Positions 45,415 to 57,040 are shown, counted from the stretch's first letter. The stretch: DNA of 64,000 bases from Massilia sp. MS-15 (GCF_020176695.1 NZ_JAIWIA010000004.1:1-64000); one strand, 5' to 3'. Translations and numbers: made by a program. The notes: generated by a model from the letters alone, not told the origin.

Positions 45415-46371
45415 ATGCCCGCCACGCCGCCGTCGCTGTTCCCGCCGATCCAGCCCCTCCGCCACGGCATGCTTGCCGTCGACGAGCTGCACACGATCTA
45501 CTGGGAAGAAGTCGGCAACCCCGACGGCATTCCGGTGCTATTCCTGCACGGCGGCCCGGGCGCCGGCCTGTCGCCCCAGCACCGCCGTTTCTTCGACCCC
45601 AGCGCCTATCGCGTGATCCTGTTCGACCAGCGCGGCGCCGGCAAGTCCACGCCGCTGGGCGAGTGGCGCAACAACACCACCCAGCTCCTGATCGACGACA
45701 TCGAGCGCCTGCGCCAGATGTTCGGCATCCAGCAGTGGCTGGTGTTCGGCGGCTCCTGGGGCTCGACGCTGGCGCTGGCCTATGGCCAGGCCCACCCCGA
45801 ACGCTGCCTCGGCTTCGTGCTGCGCGGGATCTTCCTGTGCACGAAAGCCGAAGTCGACTGGTTCATCAACGGCGTCAAGTGGTTCTATCCCGAGCTGTAC
45901 GAGGAATTCGTGGCGCCGATTCCGGGCGCCGAGCGCGGCGACCTGCTCAAGGCCTACTGCGAGCGCCTGCTGTGCGAGGACCCGGCCGTCTACTGGCCGG
46001 CGGCGCGTGCCTGGAGCCGCTTCGAAGGGCGCCGCGTGTTCCTGCTGCCGCAGCCCGAGGAAGCCACGTCCGACGCGCTCGACCTGGGCGTGGGCCGGCT
46101 CGAATCGCACTACATGCTGCATGGCGCCTTCCTCGAAGAAGACCAGCTGGTGCGCGATATCGGGCGCATCGCCCACCTGCCGGCCACCATCGTGCAGGGC
46201 CGCTACGACGTGATCTGCCCGCCGCTGTCTGCCTGGCGCCTGCACCAGGCCTGGCCCGGCGCGAAGCTGCACATGGTGCCCGACGGCGGCCACGGCGCGC
46301 TGGAGACCGGCATCGCGCGTGCGCTGGTGAACGCGACCGAACAGTTCAAGCGTCACCGCCGCTTCGACTGA
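45415..46371 (+). CDS. pip: Prolyl aminopeptidase
   Basis: The enzyme releases N-terminal proline from peptides. The 318-residue alpha/beta hydrolase has the oxyanion loop VLFLHGGPGAGLSPQHRRFF, nucleophile elbow FGGSWGSTLALAYGQAHPER, the acid in GRYDVICPP and His in DGGHGALETG. The S33 family signature and length match typical Pip. It follows the deaminase gene by 55 bp and probably shares its transcript. Confidence 0.94.
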   Translation: MPATPPSLFPPIQPLRHGMLAVDELHTIYWEEVGNPDGIPVLFLHGGPGAGLSPQHRRFFDPSAYRVILFDQRGAGKSTPLGEWRNNTTQLLIDDIERLRQMFGIQQWLVFGGSWGSTLALAYGQAHPERCLGFVLRGIFLCTKAEVDWFINGVKWFYPELYEEFVAPIPGAERGDLLKAYCERLLCEDPAVYWPAARAWSRFEGRRVFLLPQPEEATSDALDLGVGRLESHYMLHGAFLEEDQLVRDIGRIAHLPATIVQGRYDVICPPLSAWRLHQAWPGAKLHMVPDGGHGALETGIARALVNATEQFKRHRRFD

Positions 46372-46425
46372 GCCCGGCTGTTACACTACGGACCAACGAC
46401 GACAACCCGCAACGCAGCGCAACCC

Positions 46426-46893
46426 ATGAATATCCAGATCAGCGACATCGGCCACGTCATCCAGCTGGCGATCGCGCCGGTCTTCCTGCTGACCGGCGTG
46501 GCCACCAAGCTCACGGTGCTGACCAACCGCCTGGCGCGCATCATCGACCGCACCCGCGTGCTCGAAGACCGCCTCAGGCTGCGCAGCAGCGCCGAGGATA
46601 CGTCCGAGCTCGAAACGCTGTACGTGCGCGCGCACCTGATCAACACCGCGATCACCTCCAGCACCGCCTGCGGCCTCATGGTCTGCCTGGTAATCGCGCT
46701 GCTGTTCCTGGGCGACACCACCAACATCCCGCTGGACCAGTACATCGCCGGACTGTTCGTGTGCGCGATGATCGGCCTGATCAGCAGCTTCGTCTACTTC
46801 CTGCGCGAGATCTTCATCGCCTCGCGCTTCATGCGCATGCAGCACATGCTGTCGCTGCAGCAGCAGCCACGCCAGCCCGCGCCCACCGAATGA
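46426..46893 (+). CDS. DUF2721 membrane protein
   Basis: The 155-residue protein has three predicted transmembrane helices: LAIAPVFLLTGVATKLTVLT, then SSTACGLMVCLVIALLFLG and GLFVCAMIGLISSFVYFLRE. A basic TNRLARIIDRTRVLEDRLR segment lies between the first two. This is DUF2721; no function is known. Its stop overlaps the ATG of the next gene. Confidence 0.88.
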   Translation: MNIQISDIGHVIQLAIAPVFLLTGVATKLTVLTNRLARIIDRTRVLEDRLRLRSSAEDTSELETLYVRAHLINTAITSSTACGLMVCLVIALLFLGDTTNIPLDQYIAGLFVCAMIGLISSFVYFLREIFIASRFMRMQHMLSLQQQPRQPAPTE

Positions 46894-47357
46894 CCGAGTC
46901 AACCATGCACGATTACCAACGCCCCCCGACCCTTTACCGCTATGCCCCGCAGGACGAGCTCGAAGCCGCGCTGCGCGGCCAGTTCCGCCTGCTGCCCGAC
47001 GGCGGCTTCCTGGCGCTATCGTTCTCGACCGCCTGGGACAAGGCGCTGTTCGATGTGTTCAGCCCCGCCGACCGCTGCCTGGTGATCCACAACACCGAGG
47101 AATTCGGCGAGCGCCTGCACCGCGCGGTCCAGCGCACCCTGCCCAACTGGGCCGGCATCGACGGCAAGGTCGAATACGGAAGCCGGTCGCCGCTGGGCGC
47201 CGCGTTCTCGAAGAGCCTGGGCCTGTCGCGCGAAAAGGAATGGCAGTTCGCCTGGCGCTCGATGTCGCCGAACGCGAGCCTGAACCCGGTCGTCGTCAAC
47301 ATCGGCAGCATCGAAGCCTTCGCGGAGCTGCGCGCGCGCGATTTTCAGCTTTCCTGA
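46890..47357 (+). CDS. Uncharacterised 155-residue protein
   Basis: I do not recognise a family. The sequence is mostly soluble alpha/beta (RFRLLPDGGFLALSFSTAWD; REKEWQFAWRSMSPNASLNP) with no signal peptide. The ATG at 46890 overlaps the upstream DUF2721 stop, so translation is coupled. A second in-frame ATG (46905, MHDYQRPP) is the alternative start. Codon use is like its neighbours. The context gives no function. Confidence 0.75.
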   Translation: MTESTMHDYQRPPTLYRYAPQDELEAALRGQFRLLPDGGFLALSFSTAWDKALFDVFSPADRCLVIHNTEEFGERLHRAVQRTLPNWAGIDGKVEYGSRSPLGAAFSKSLGLSREKEWQFAWRSMSPNASLNPVVVNIGSIEAFAELRARDFQLS

Positions 47358-47419
47358 GACAGCAGTCCTGAGCCGGTGGCAGCGGTTTAGTAACATCCTT
47401 CCACGAAATCACGGTGTAA

Positions 47420-49471
<2,052 letters not shown>

Positions 49472-49472
49472 G

Positions 49473-49493
49473 GTGGGCGGGTCTCCCGCCCAC
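49473..49493. repeat. REP-like palindrome abutting the fadH stop
   Basis: GTGGGCGGG (49473-49481), loop TCT, CCCGCCCAC (49485-49493): perfect arms. Flanks are TAG and GCGGTGATAGTTAGC. The latter matches in inverted form the flank of the copy at 22970, so it is in the opposite orientation and the repeat extends at least 15 bp further to about 49508. Confidence 0.85.
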
Positions 49494-49559
49494 GCGGTGA
49501 TAGTTAGCGGATGATATACCGCACGGGCTGTCTTGCCGTGGTTTGAACCCGTGGGGTGA

Positions 49560-50681
49560 TTACTTTTTACGCACCACCACGGCGCCGATGGAATAGCCGG
49601 CGCCGAACGAGCAGATCACGCCGTTCGCACCGCTCGGCAGGTCGTCCTGGTACTTGTGGAAGGCGATGATCGAGCCGGCCGACGAGGTGTTGGCATAGGA
49701 ATCGAGGATCACCGGCGCTTCGCCCGGCTCGGCGTCGCGGCCCAGCAGGGTGCGCATGATCAGGAGGTTCATGTTCAGGTTGGCCTGGTGCAGCCAGTAG
49801 CGCGCCACGTCCTTGATCTCCAGGCCGGCGTTCCTGACGCTCTCGGCGATCATCTCGGCCGCCATCGGGCACACTTCCTTGAACACCTTGCGGCCCTGCT
49901 GGCGGAACAGCTTGTCCGGCGCGCCGATGCCCGCTTCGTCGAAGCGGTTCATGAAGCCGAAGTTGTTGCGGATGTTGTTCGAGAATTTCGTCTTGAGCTT
50001 GCTGTCCAGGATTTCCCACTGGTGCGCGCTGGTGGCCGTCTCGGCCGCTTCCACGATCACCGCGGTGCAGGCGTCGCCGAAGATGAAATGGCTGTCGCGG
50101 TCGCGGAAGTTCAGGTGGCCGCTGGTGATTTCCGGGTTCAGCATCAGGACGGCGCGCGCGCGGCCGCTCTGCACCGCGTCCATCGCGGTCTGGATGCCGA
50201 AGGTGGCCGAGGAGCAGGCCACGTTCATGTCGAAGCCGAAGCCCTCGATGCCCAGCGCTTCCTGCACCTCGACCGCCATGGCCGGGTAGGGGCGCTGCAT
50301 GTTGGAACAGGCCACCAGCACCATGTCGATATCGGAGGCCTGCTTGTTGGCACGCGCCAGCGCTTCGCGCGCGGCGGCCACGCACATCTCGGCCTGCAGC
50401 GAGACCTGGTCGTCGCCGCGCTCGGGAATGCGGGCCGTCATGCGGGTCGGGTCGAGGATGCCTTCCTTCTCCATCACGTAGCGCGACTTGATGCCGGAGG
50501 CTTTTTCGATGAAGGCACTGCTGGAATGCTCCAGCGCGGTGGTTTCGCCGGCGGCGATCGCGGCCGCGTGTTCCTGGTTATGCAGGTCGACGTAGGCATT
50601 GTAGGCCGTCACCAGCTCATCGTTGGAGATGGAGTGGGTCGGCGTAAACAGGCCGGTGCCGCTGATCACGACAGGTTTCAT
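49560..50681 (-). CDS. Beta-ketoacyl-ACP synthase III family protein (FabH-like)
   Basis: The 373-residue thiolase-fold enzyme has Cys in MNVACSSATFGIQTAMDAV, His in VARYWLHQANLNMNLLIM and Asn in ILDSYANTSSAGSI, a complete KAS III triad. It is longer than housekeeping FabH (about 320), with an insertion near residues 35-60 (NAYVDLHNQEHAAAIAAGET). Such long forms are common in betaproteobacteria and may prime other acyl chains. It converges on fadH, with the REP palindrome between. Confidence 0.88.
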   Translation of the reverse strand: MKPVVISGTGLFTPTHSISNDELVTAYNAYVDLHNQEHAAAIAAGETTALEHSSSAFIEKASGIKSRYVMEKEGILDPTRMTARIPERGDDQVSLQAEMCVAAAREALARANKQASDIDMVLVACSNMQRPYPAMAVEVQEALGIEGFGFDMNVACSSATFGIQTAMDAVQSGRARAVLMLNPEITSGHLNFRDRDSHFIFGDACTAVIVEAAETATSAHQWEILDSKLKTKFSNNIRNNFGFMNRFDEAGIGAPDKLFRQQGRKVFKEVCPMAAEMIAESVRNAGLEIKDVARYWLHQANLNMNLLIMRTLLGRDAEPGEAPVILDSYANTSSAGSIIAFHKYQDDLPSGANGVICSFGAGYSIGAVVVRKK

Positions 50682-50795
50682 GTTGGGACTTTCAATGGAA
50701 ATGAGGGGCGTTTCCCCGGAGATACGGCGATTCTACACGCTCCCGCCGGAGCTGGGAATTGTCGGAATCGGCACTGCCGCTTCATCCAGGCGGCA

Positions 50796-52229
50796 TCAGC
50801 GCGCGTGCTGCGCCAGGGTCGCTTCCGCCACGCCCTTGCCGGAGCGGCGCGACAGCTGCACCGGCTGACCCTTGAGGTGGCGCAGCGCCTGGGCCAGCTG
50901 GAAGTCGTCGGCGCTGCCGTAGTCGACCGGCTTGCCCGCGCGCGCTTCGGCCCACAGGCGCATCTGTTCCTCGATGTCTTCCTGGCGCGTGGCCGCTTCC
51001 TTGTCGCGGTCGTTCGACAGGTGGCGTTCGAGGTCGGCCTCGCGCATGCGCAGCGCATTCAGGCCGTCGCCATGCGCCGTCTCGTCGACCGGGAAGTCGG
51101 GCACGATGCCGCGCGCCTGGATCGAACGGCCGGCCGGGGTGTAGTAGCGCGCCGTGGTCAGCTTGACGGCGGCGTCGCGGCCGATCGGGCGGATGGTCTG
51201 CACCGAGCCCTTGCCGAAGGTCTGGCTGCCGAGGATGGTGGCGCGCTTGTAGTCCTGCAGCGCGCCGGCCACGATTTCCGAAGCCGAGGCCGAGCCGGTG
51301 TTCACCAGCACCACCATCGGCATGTGCTTGAAAGCCGCCGGCAGCGTGGCCAGCGGATCGGCACCGCTGCGCAGCATGTAGAACTCGGGACGGCCGTAGA
51401 AACGCTGGCGTGAATCGGGCAGCTGGCCGTTGGTCGAGACGATCTCGGCGTCCTTCGGCAGGAAGGCGGCGGCGACGCCGATCGCGCCCGGCAGCAGGCC
51501 GCCCGGATCGTTGCGCAGGTCGAGGACCAGGCCCTTCATGTCCGGATTGTCGCGGTACAGGGCGCGCAGCCTGGCCACCATGTCGTCCACGGTCGGTTCC
51601 TGGAACTGGGCGATGCGCAGCCAGGCGTAGCCCGGCTCCACCATCTTCGCCTTGACGCTTTTCTGGACGATCTCGCCGCGTGCGATGGTAAAGCGCAGGG
51701 GCATCGGGCTGCCCTTGCGCGCGATGGTAAGGGTGACCTTGCTGCCCGGTTCGCCGCGCATGCGCTTGATCGCCTCGTCGATCGGCAGGCCCTGCACCGG
51801 CTGGCCATCGATTTGCGTGATCAGGTCGCCTTCCTTGATGCCGGCTTCCCAGGCAGGCGAATCCTCGATCGGGGCGACGATTTCCACGTAGCCGTCCTCG
51901 CTCTCGGAAATCTCGATGCCCAGGCCGACGAAGCGGCCTTCGGTGCCCTCGCGCAGCTCACGGTAGGCGCGCGGGTCGAGGTAGGCCGAGTGCGGGTCGA
52001 GCGAGGCGACCATGCCGGAAATCGCTTCCGACAGCAGCGCCCTGTCTTCGACCGGCTCGACATAGGTGGACTTGATGACACCGTACACATCGGCCAGCTG
52101 GCGCAGTTCCGCCAGCGGCATGCCGGCGTCGACCGGCTTGTGGGCCAGTGCGGAGAACTGCATGGTGAGCGCTACCCCGGCGATGGCGCCGAGGCCGACG
52201 AGACAGGAATTCTTGAAAGTGGAGCCCAT
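50796..52229 (-). CDS. S41 family carboxy-terminal processing peptidase
   Basis: The 477-residue protease has an N-terminal membrane or signal segment (CLVGLGAIAGVALTMQF), a PDZ domain (about 85-170; GLGIEISESEDGYVEIVAPI) and the S41 core. The nucleophile Ser is in NTGSASASEIVAGALQ and the Lys in SQTFGKGSVQTIRP. It should cleave C-terminal tails in the periplasm. The ATG at 52227-52229 fits the leader; a longer frame adds 11 residues. It lies 114 bp upstream of the FabH-like gene on the same strand. Confidence 0.92.
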   Translation of the reverse strand: MGSTFKNSCLVGLGAIAGVALTMQFSALAHKPVDAGMPLAELRQLADVYGVIKSTYVEPVEDRALLSEAISGMVASLDPHSAYLDPRAYRELREGTEGRFVGLGIEISESEDGYVEIVAPIEDSPAWEAGIKEGDLITQIDGQPVQGLPIDEAIKRMRGEPGSKVTLTIARKGSPMPLRFTIARGEIVQKSVKAKMVEPGYAWLRIAQFQEPTVDDMVARLRALYRDNPDMKGLVLDLRNDPGGLLPGAIGVAAAFLPKDAEIVSTNGQLPDSRQRFYGRPEFYMLRSGADPLATLPAAFKHMPMVVLVNTGSASASEIVAGALQDYKRATILGSQTFGKGSVQTIRPIGRDAAVKLTTARYYTPAGRSIQARGIVPDFPVDETAHGDGLNALRMREADLERHLSNDRDKEAATRQEDIEEQMRLWAEARAGKPVDYGSADDFQLAQALRHLKGQPVQLSRRSGKGVAEATLAQHAR

Positions 52230-52761
52230 TGGGTGACCAGAGGTAAACACTGCAGATGTCAACGCTGCCGATGTAAGCGCTTGCTATCAGCTGCTGCCCA
52301 TGAGATAGCGCAAGTCCAGTATAAACCTGAATGCGGGGCGCTGCTCCGCAGCGGAACAAAGGCGGCGGCAAAAACGCGCGATCCAGATTGCGCAGTCTGG
52401 CCTGGTAAGCAATTGTAAGAGTCCAAGCGGACGCAAAGGGGCAGTTTTATAGTCGTTTCCAGTTTTTCTCTCTCCACTCTTGAAGTGGTCTTTGCCCGCG
52501 GCCCCCTCCGCGGGCTTTTTTATGGTCCGGCCCCGGACCGGCGCTGTGTGGTGGCGTACCAACACATGCATATGCGATACGGCCCCTTTGCATGTATCGA
52601 AAAGTAAAAAAGCTTCCGGCGAGGTTGCCGCCTCGGGCGCAGCCGCTAGAATGCCCTGAGCCTTTGCCGTCGGGGACGGCTGGCGGATGCCTATTCGAGA
52701 CCGGTCATGAGCCGGCCGCTTTTTCCCAACTCAGCAATCCAAGTAGACGAGGACCATTTCC
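52230..52761. other. 532-bp intergenic region upstream of the M13 genes
   Basis: This divergent space holds a TATAAA box at 52320-52325, a CCACT/AGTGG mini-hairpin (52474-52488) and a strong plus-strand terminator (52494-52522). No coding gene is supported upstream of the terminator on that strand, so a small RNA or attenuated leader is possible. The start of the M13 gene has a GAGGACCATTTCC leader. Confidence 0.55.
52494..52522 (+). terminator. Orphan intrinsic terminator
   Basis: GCCCGCGG (52494-52501), loop CCCCCT, CCGCGGGC (52508-52515), then TTTTTTA. It points toward the M13 genes but no plus-strand coding gene ends here. Confidence 0.88.
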
Positions 52762-54810
52762 GTGAAGCGTATCCTTTTGAGCACCCTGACGCTGTCCCTG
52801 GCAGCAGCCTTTGCCAATGCGGCGGACAAGGCGCCGGCCAAGCCGGGCACCCCGATCTCGGGCGTCGACACGCAGTACATCGATACCAGCGTGCGTCCAC
52901 AGGACGACTTCTTCACTTACCTGAACGGCAAGTGGCTGAAAGAGACCGAGATCCCGGGCGACAAGGCCAGCTGGGGTACCTTCATGAAGCTGCGCGACGA
53001 CGTCACGCCGCAGATCAAGGCCATCATCGAGGCGGCCCAGGCCGACAAGTCGGCGAAAGCCGGCAGCGAGACCCGGAAGATCGGCGATCTGTACGCCAGC
53101 TACATGGATGAAGCGCGCCGCGAAGCGCTGGGCACCAAGCCGCTGAACGGCGAGCTGCAGAAGATCCGCACCCTGAAGGACAAGAAGGGCCTGCCGGCGC
53201 TGGTGGGCCACCTGTCGAAGATCGGCGTGTCGACCCCGTACGGCATCTATGTCAGCCAGGACATGCGCAAGTCGAGCGAGCACGTCGTGTACATCTCGCA
53301 AAGCGGCCTCGGTATGCCGGACCGCGACTACTACCTGAAGCAGGACGACGCCAAGCTGGCCGAAGTGCGCGCCAAGTACCTGACCCACGTCGAGAAGACG
53401 CTGGCGCTGGCCGGCGAGAAGAATGCCGCGGCCCAGGCCAAGGCCATCGTCGATTTCGAAACCGAGCTGGCCAAGGTGCAGTGGACCCGCGTCGAGAACC
53501 GCGACCCGGTCAAGCGCTACAACAAGATGAGCGTGGCCGAGCTGGGCAAGCTGGCGCCTGGCTATGACTGGCAGGCTGCGCTGGGCGCGGCCGGCATCGG
53601 CAACAAGGTCGATACCATCATCGTCAACCAGCCGAGCTACTTCCAGGGCCTGAACGAGGTGCTGGCCAAGACCGAGCTGTCGACCCTGAAGTCCTACTTC
53701 GAATGGCAGCTGCTGCGCGAATACTCGCCGCTGCTCTCCAAGGCCTTCGTGGACCAGAGCTTCTCGTTCTACGGCACCGCGCTTTCCGGCGTGTCGGAAC
53801 AGGCCCCGCTGTGGAAGCGCGGCGTGGGCGCGGTCGAAAGCGCGATGGGTGAAGCGGTCGGCAAGCTGTACGTGAAGGATCACTTCCCGGCCGAGCGCAA
53901 GGCGCGCATGGAAGAGCTGGTAAAGAACCTGATCGTTGCTTACGGCCAGTCGATCGACAAGCTGGAATGGATGAGCCCGGATACCAAGAAGGAAGCCCGC
54001 GCCAAGCTGGCCAAGTTCACCCCGAAGATTGGCTATCCGGACAAGTGGCGCGATTACTCGAAGCTCTCCATCAAGCGTGACGACCTGGTCGGCAACGCGA
54101 TGCGCACCGCGACCTTCCGCTACAACTACCAGCTGAACAAGCTGGGCAAGCCGGTCGACCGCACCGAATGGGGCATGACGCCGCAGACCGTGAACGCCTA
54201 CTACCGCAGCACGACCAACGAGATCGTGTTCCCGGCCGCGATCCTGCAGCCGCCGTTCTTCGACATGCGCGCCGACGACGCCGTGAACTACGGCGCGATT
54301 GGCGCCGTGATCGGCCACGAGATCGGCCACGGCTTCGACGACAAGGGCAGCCAGTCGGACGGCGACGGCAACCTGCGCGACTGGTGGACCGACGCCGACC
54401 GCGCCGCGTTCAAGAGCCGTACCGACAAGCTGGTCAAGCAGTTCAACGGCTTCTCGCCGCTGCCCGGCTATAACGTCAACGGCGAACTGACCCTGGGCGA
54501 GAACATCGGCGACAACGCCGGCCTGTCGATCGCGTACAAGGCCTATAAACTGTCGCTGCACGGCCAGCCGGCCCCGGTGATCGACGGCCTGACCGGCGAC
54601 CAGCGCTTCTTCATGGGCTTCGGCCAGGTGTGGCGTTCGAAGATGCGCGAAGCGCAGCAGATCAACCAGGTCAAGACCGACCCGCACTCGCCGGGCCAGT
54701 TCCGCGCCAACGGCACCGTGATGAACATGCCGGAATTCTACGAAGCCTTCGGCGTGAAACCGGGCGACAAGATGTACCTGGCACCGCAGGACCGCGTCCT
54801 GATCTGGTAA
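52762..54810 (+). CDS. M13 family metallopeptidase (first of a tandem pair)
   Basis: The 682-residue neprilysin-like enzyme has a signal peptide (MKRILLSTLTLSLAAAFANA) and the M13 N- and C-terminal domains. The zinc site is VIGHEIGHGFDDKG (H519, E520, H523) with ligand E580 in ENIGDNAGLSIA; INQVKTDPHSPGQFRANG is the S1' region. It acts on periplasmic or extracellular peptides. HEIGH differs from the more usual HEISH or HEITH. A tandem paralogue follows 87 bp downstream. Confidence 0.95.
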   Translation: MKRILLSTLTLSLAAAFANAADKAPAKPGTPISGVDTQYIDTSVRPQDDFFTYLNGKWLKETEIPGDKASWGTFMKLRDDVTPQIKAIIEAAQADKSAKAGSETRKIGDLYASYMDEARREALGTKPLNGELQKIRTLKDKKGLPALVGHLSKIGVSTPYGIYVSQDMRKSSEHVVYISQSGLGMPDRDYYLKQDDAKLAEVRAKYLTHVEKTLALAGEKNAAAQAKAIVDFETELAKVQWTRVENRDPVKRYNKMSVAELGKLAPGYDWQAALGAAGIGNKVDTIIVNQPSYFQGLNEVLAKTELSTLKSYFEWQLLREYSPLLSKAFVDQSFSFYGTALSGVSEQAPLWKRGVGAVESAMGEAVGKLYVKDHFPAERKARMEELVKNLIVAYGQSIDKLEWMSPDTKKEARAKLAKFTPKIGYPDKWRDYSKLSIKRDDLVGNAMRTATFRYNYQLNKLGKPVDRTEWGMTPQTVNAYYRSTTNEIVFPAAILQPPFFDMRADDAVNYGAIGAVIGHEIGHGFDDKGSQSDGDGNLRDWWTDADRAAFKSRTDKLVKQFNGFSPLPGYNVNGELTLGENIGDNAGLSIAYKAYKLSLHGQPAPVIDGLTGDQRFFMGFGQVWRSKMREAQQINQVKTDPHSPGQFRANGTVMNMPEFYEAFGVKPGDKMYLAPQDRVLIW

Positions 54811-54824
54811 TCGGGCCTTGACGG

Positions 54825-54854
54825 ACGGGCCGGCGGCGCAAGCTTCCGGCCCGT
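54825..54854 (+). terminator. Hairpin between the two M13 genes
   Basis: ACGGGCCGG (54825-54833) pairs with CCGGCCCGT (54846-54854). There is no T run, so partial termination or RNA stabilisation is more likely than full termination. Confidence 0.4.
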
Positions 54855-54897
54855 TGTCCATTACGACAGGCACAAGACAATAACAAGGAGAGACAGA

Positions 54898-56958
54898 ATG
54901 AAACGACATCTGCTGAGCGCCGCTGCGCTGGTGCTGGTGGCTTCGATGGCCCAGGCCGAATCGGCGAAGAGCACCGCCAAGGGCGCGGCCAGGGCGCCGC
55001 TGGCGACCGGCATCGCCCTCGAATACGTCGAGCCGGGCGTACGCCCGCAGGACGACTTCTTCCAACACCTGAATGGCAAGTGGCTCAAGAGCGTCGAGAT
55101 CCCGGCCGACAAGTCGAGCTGGGGCGCCTTCCACAAGCTGCACGACGACACCCAGCCGCAGCTGCGCGCCATCATCGAGAAATCCGCCGCCACCAAGGGC
55201 GCGCGCGCCGGCTCGGAAGAGCAGCTGATCGGTGACTTCTTCGCCAGCTACATGGACGAGGCGCGCCTGGAAAAGCTGGGCATCGCTCCGCTCAAGGGTG
55301 AGCTGGCGCGCATCGCCGCCATCCAGGACAAGGCCGAACTGCCGGCCACCTTCGCGCGCCTGAACCGCCTGGGCGTGACCACGCCCTTCGGCTTCTACAT
55401 CCACCAGGACGCCAAGGATTCGACCCGGTACGTGGCCGACCTGTACCAGGGCGGCCTGGGCATGCCGGACCGCGACTACTACCTGAAACTGGACGACGCC
55501 AAGATGGCCGATGTCCGCGCCAAGTACCAGCAGCATGTCGAGAAGATGCTGGCCCTGTCGGGCGACGCCAACGCGGCGGCCAGCGCGAAGGCGGTGGTCG
55601 ACCTGGAGACCGAACTGGCCAAGGTGCAGTGGACCAAGGTCGAGAACCGCGACCCGGTCAAGACCTACAACAAGGTCGAGCTCAGCAAGCTGGCCGAGCT
55701 GGCGCCGGGCTATGCCTGGGACGCCTGGCTGAAGGAAGCGGGCATCGCCGGCAAGACCGGCTATGTCATCGTCAGCCAGCCGAGCTACCTGAAGGGCATG
55801 GCCGAGATCGTGAACCGCGTGCCGCTCGCGACCTGGAAGGTCTACCTGCAGCTGCATGCCGTGAACGGCTACGCCAACTACCTGTCGAAGCCCTTCGTCG
55901 ACCAGCGCTTCGCCTTCCACGGCACCACGCTGTCGGGCGCGCCGAAGCTGGAACCGCGCTGGAAGCGCGGCGTGTCGACCGTCGAGGGTTCGCTGGGCGA
56001 CGCGGTGGGCAAGCTGTACGTGAAGGAACACTTCCCGGCCGAGCGCAAGGCGCGCATGGAAGTGCTGGTGAAGAACCTGCTCGAAGCGTATCGCTCGTCC
56101 ATCGACACCCTGGACTGGATGAGTCCGGCCACCAAGACGGAAGCCAAGGCCAAGCTGGCCAAGTTCACCCCGAAGATCGGCTACCCGAACAAGTGGAAGG
56201 ATTATTCCAGCCTCGTCGTCAAGCGCGACGACCTGCTCGGCAACGTGATGCGTTCGCGTGAAGTGGAGTACAACCGCGAGCTGAACAAGCTGGGCAAGCC
56301 GATCGACCGCGACGAATGGGGCATGACGCCGCAGACCGTCAACGCCTACTACAACCCGGAACTGAACGAGATCGTGTTCCCGGCCGCGATCCTGCAGCCG
56401 CCGTTCTTCGATGCGAAGGCCGACGATGCGGTGAACTACGGCGGCATCGGCGCCGTGATCGGCCACGAGATCAGCCACGGCTTCGACGACCAGGGTTCGC
56501 AGTATGACGGTGACGGCAATATGCGCAACTGGTGGACCGAGGAAGACGGCAAGAAGTTTGCCGAGAAAACCAAGGTCCTGGTCAAGCAGTACGCCAGCTA
56601 CAGCCCACTGCCTGGCTACAACGTGAACGGCGAGCTGACCCTGGGCGAGAACATCGGCGACAACTCGGGCCTGGCGATCGCCTACAAGGCCTATAAGCTG
56701 TCGCTGAACGGTAAGCCGGCGCCGGTCATCAAGGGCCTCACCGGCGACCAGCGTTTCTACATGGGCTGGGGCCAGGTGTGGCGCGCGAAGATGCGCGAAC
56801 CGGCGCAGATCAACCAGGTCAAGACCGACCCGCACTCGCCGGCCCAGTTCCGCGCCAACGGCACCCTGAAGAACCAGCCGGGCTTCTATGAAGCCTTCGG
56901 CGTGAAGGAAGGCGACAAGATGTACCTGGCGCCGCAGGACCGCGTGATCATCTGGTAA
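54898..56958 (+). CDS. M13 family metallopeptidase (second of a tandem pair)
   Basis: The 686-residue paralogue of the preceding gene has its own signal peptide (MKRHLLSAAALVLVASMAQA). The zinc site is VIGHEISHGFDDQG (H523, E524, H527) with E584 in ENIGDNSGLAIA. Long blocks are nearly identical to the first copy (VGKLYVKEHFPAERKARME), while the substrate-facing regions differ. An AAGGAGAGACAG RBS precedes the ATG. Divergent specificity after duplication is the simplest reading. Confidence 0.95.
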   Translation: MKRHLLSAAALVLVASMAQAESAKSTAKGAARAPLATGIALEYVEPGVRPQDDFFQHLNGKWLKSVEIPADKSSWGAFHKLHDDTQPQLRAIIEKSAATKGARAGSEEQLIGDFFASYMDEARLEKLGIAPLKGELARIAAIQDKAELPATFARLNRLGVTTPFGFYIHQDAKDSTRYVADLYQGGLGMPDRDYYLKLDDAKMADVRAKYQQHVEKMLALSGDANAAASAKAVVDLETELAKVQWTKVENRDPVKTYNKVELSKLAELAPGYAWDAWLKEAGIAGKTGYVIVSQPSYLKGMAEIVNRVPLATWKVYLQLHAVNGYANYLSKPFVDQRFAFHGTTLSGAPKLEPRWKRGVSTVEGSLGDAVGKLYVKEHFPAERKARMEVLVKNLLEAYRSSIDTLDWMSPATKTEAKAKLAKFTPKIGYPNKWKDYSSLVVKRDDLLGNVMRSREVEYNRELNKLGKPIDRDEWGMTPQTVNAYYNPELNEIVFPAAILQPPFFDAKADDAVNYGGIGAVIGHEISHGFDDQGSQYDGDGNMRNWWTEEDGKKFAEKTKVLVKQYASYSPLPGYNVNGELTLGENIGDNSGLAIAYKAYKLSLNGKPAPVIKGLTGDQRFYMGWGQVWRAKMREPAQINQVKTDPHSPAQFRANGTLKNQPGFYEAFGVKEGDKMYLAPQDRVIIW

Positions 56959-56979
56959 GCGCGTCGCGCCGGATGTGAA

Positions 56980-57009
56980 AAAAGGGCCACCCGCATGGGT
57001 GGCCCTTTT
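56980..57009. terminator. Bidirectional terminator after the M13 pair
   Basis: AAAAGGGCCACCC (56980-56992), loop GCAT, GGGTGGCCCTTTT (56997-57009): a 13-bp perfect stem with A- and T-rich ends. It separates the M13 genes from the convergent beta-helix gene. Confidence 0.9.
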
Positions 57010-57040
57010 GCTTCCAGGCGCCGGGTGAGGGCGCCGCAGC

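Noticed and set aside
52261-52522. 6S RNA, tmRNA or SRP RNA upstream of the M13 genes
   Set aside because: None of the conserved elements of these RNAs are visible; only an unnamed candidate remains.
54825-54854. Full terminator separating the M13 genes
   Set aside because: No T tract follows the hairpin, so transcription probably continues into the second gene at least in part.
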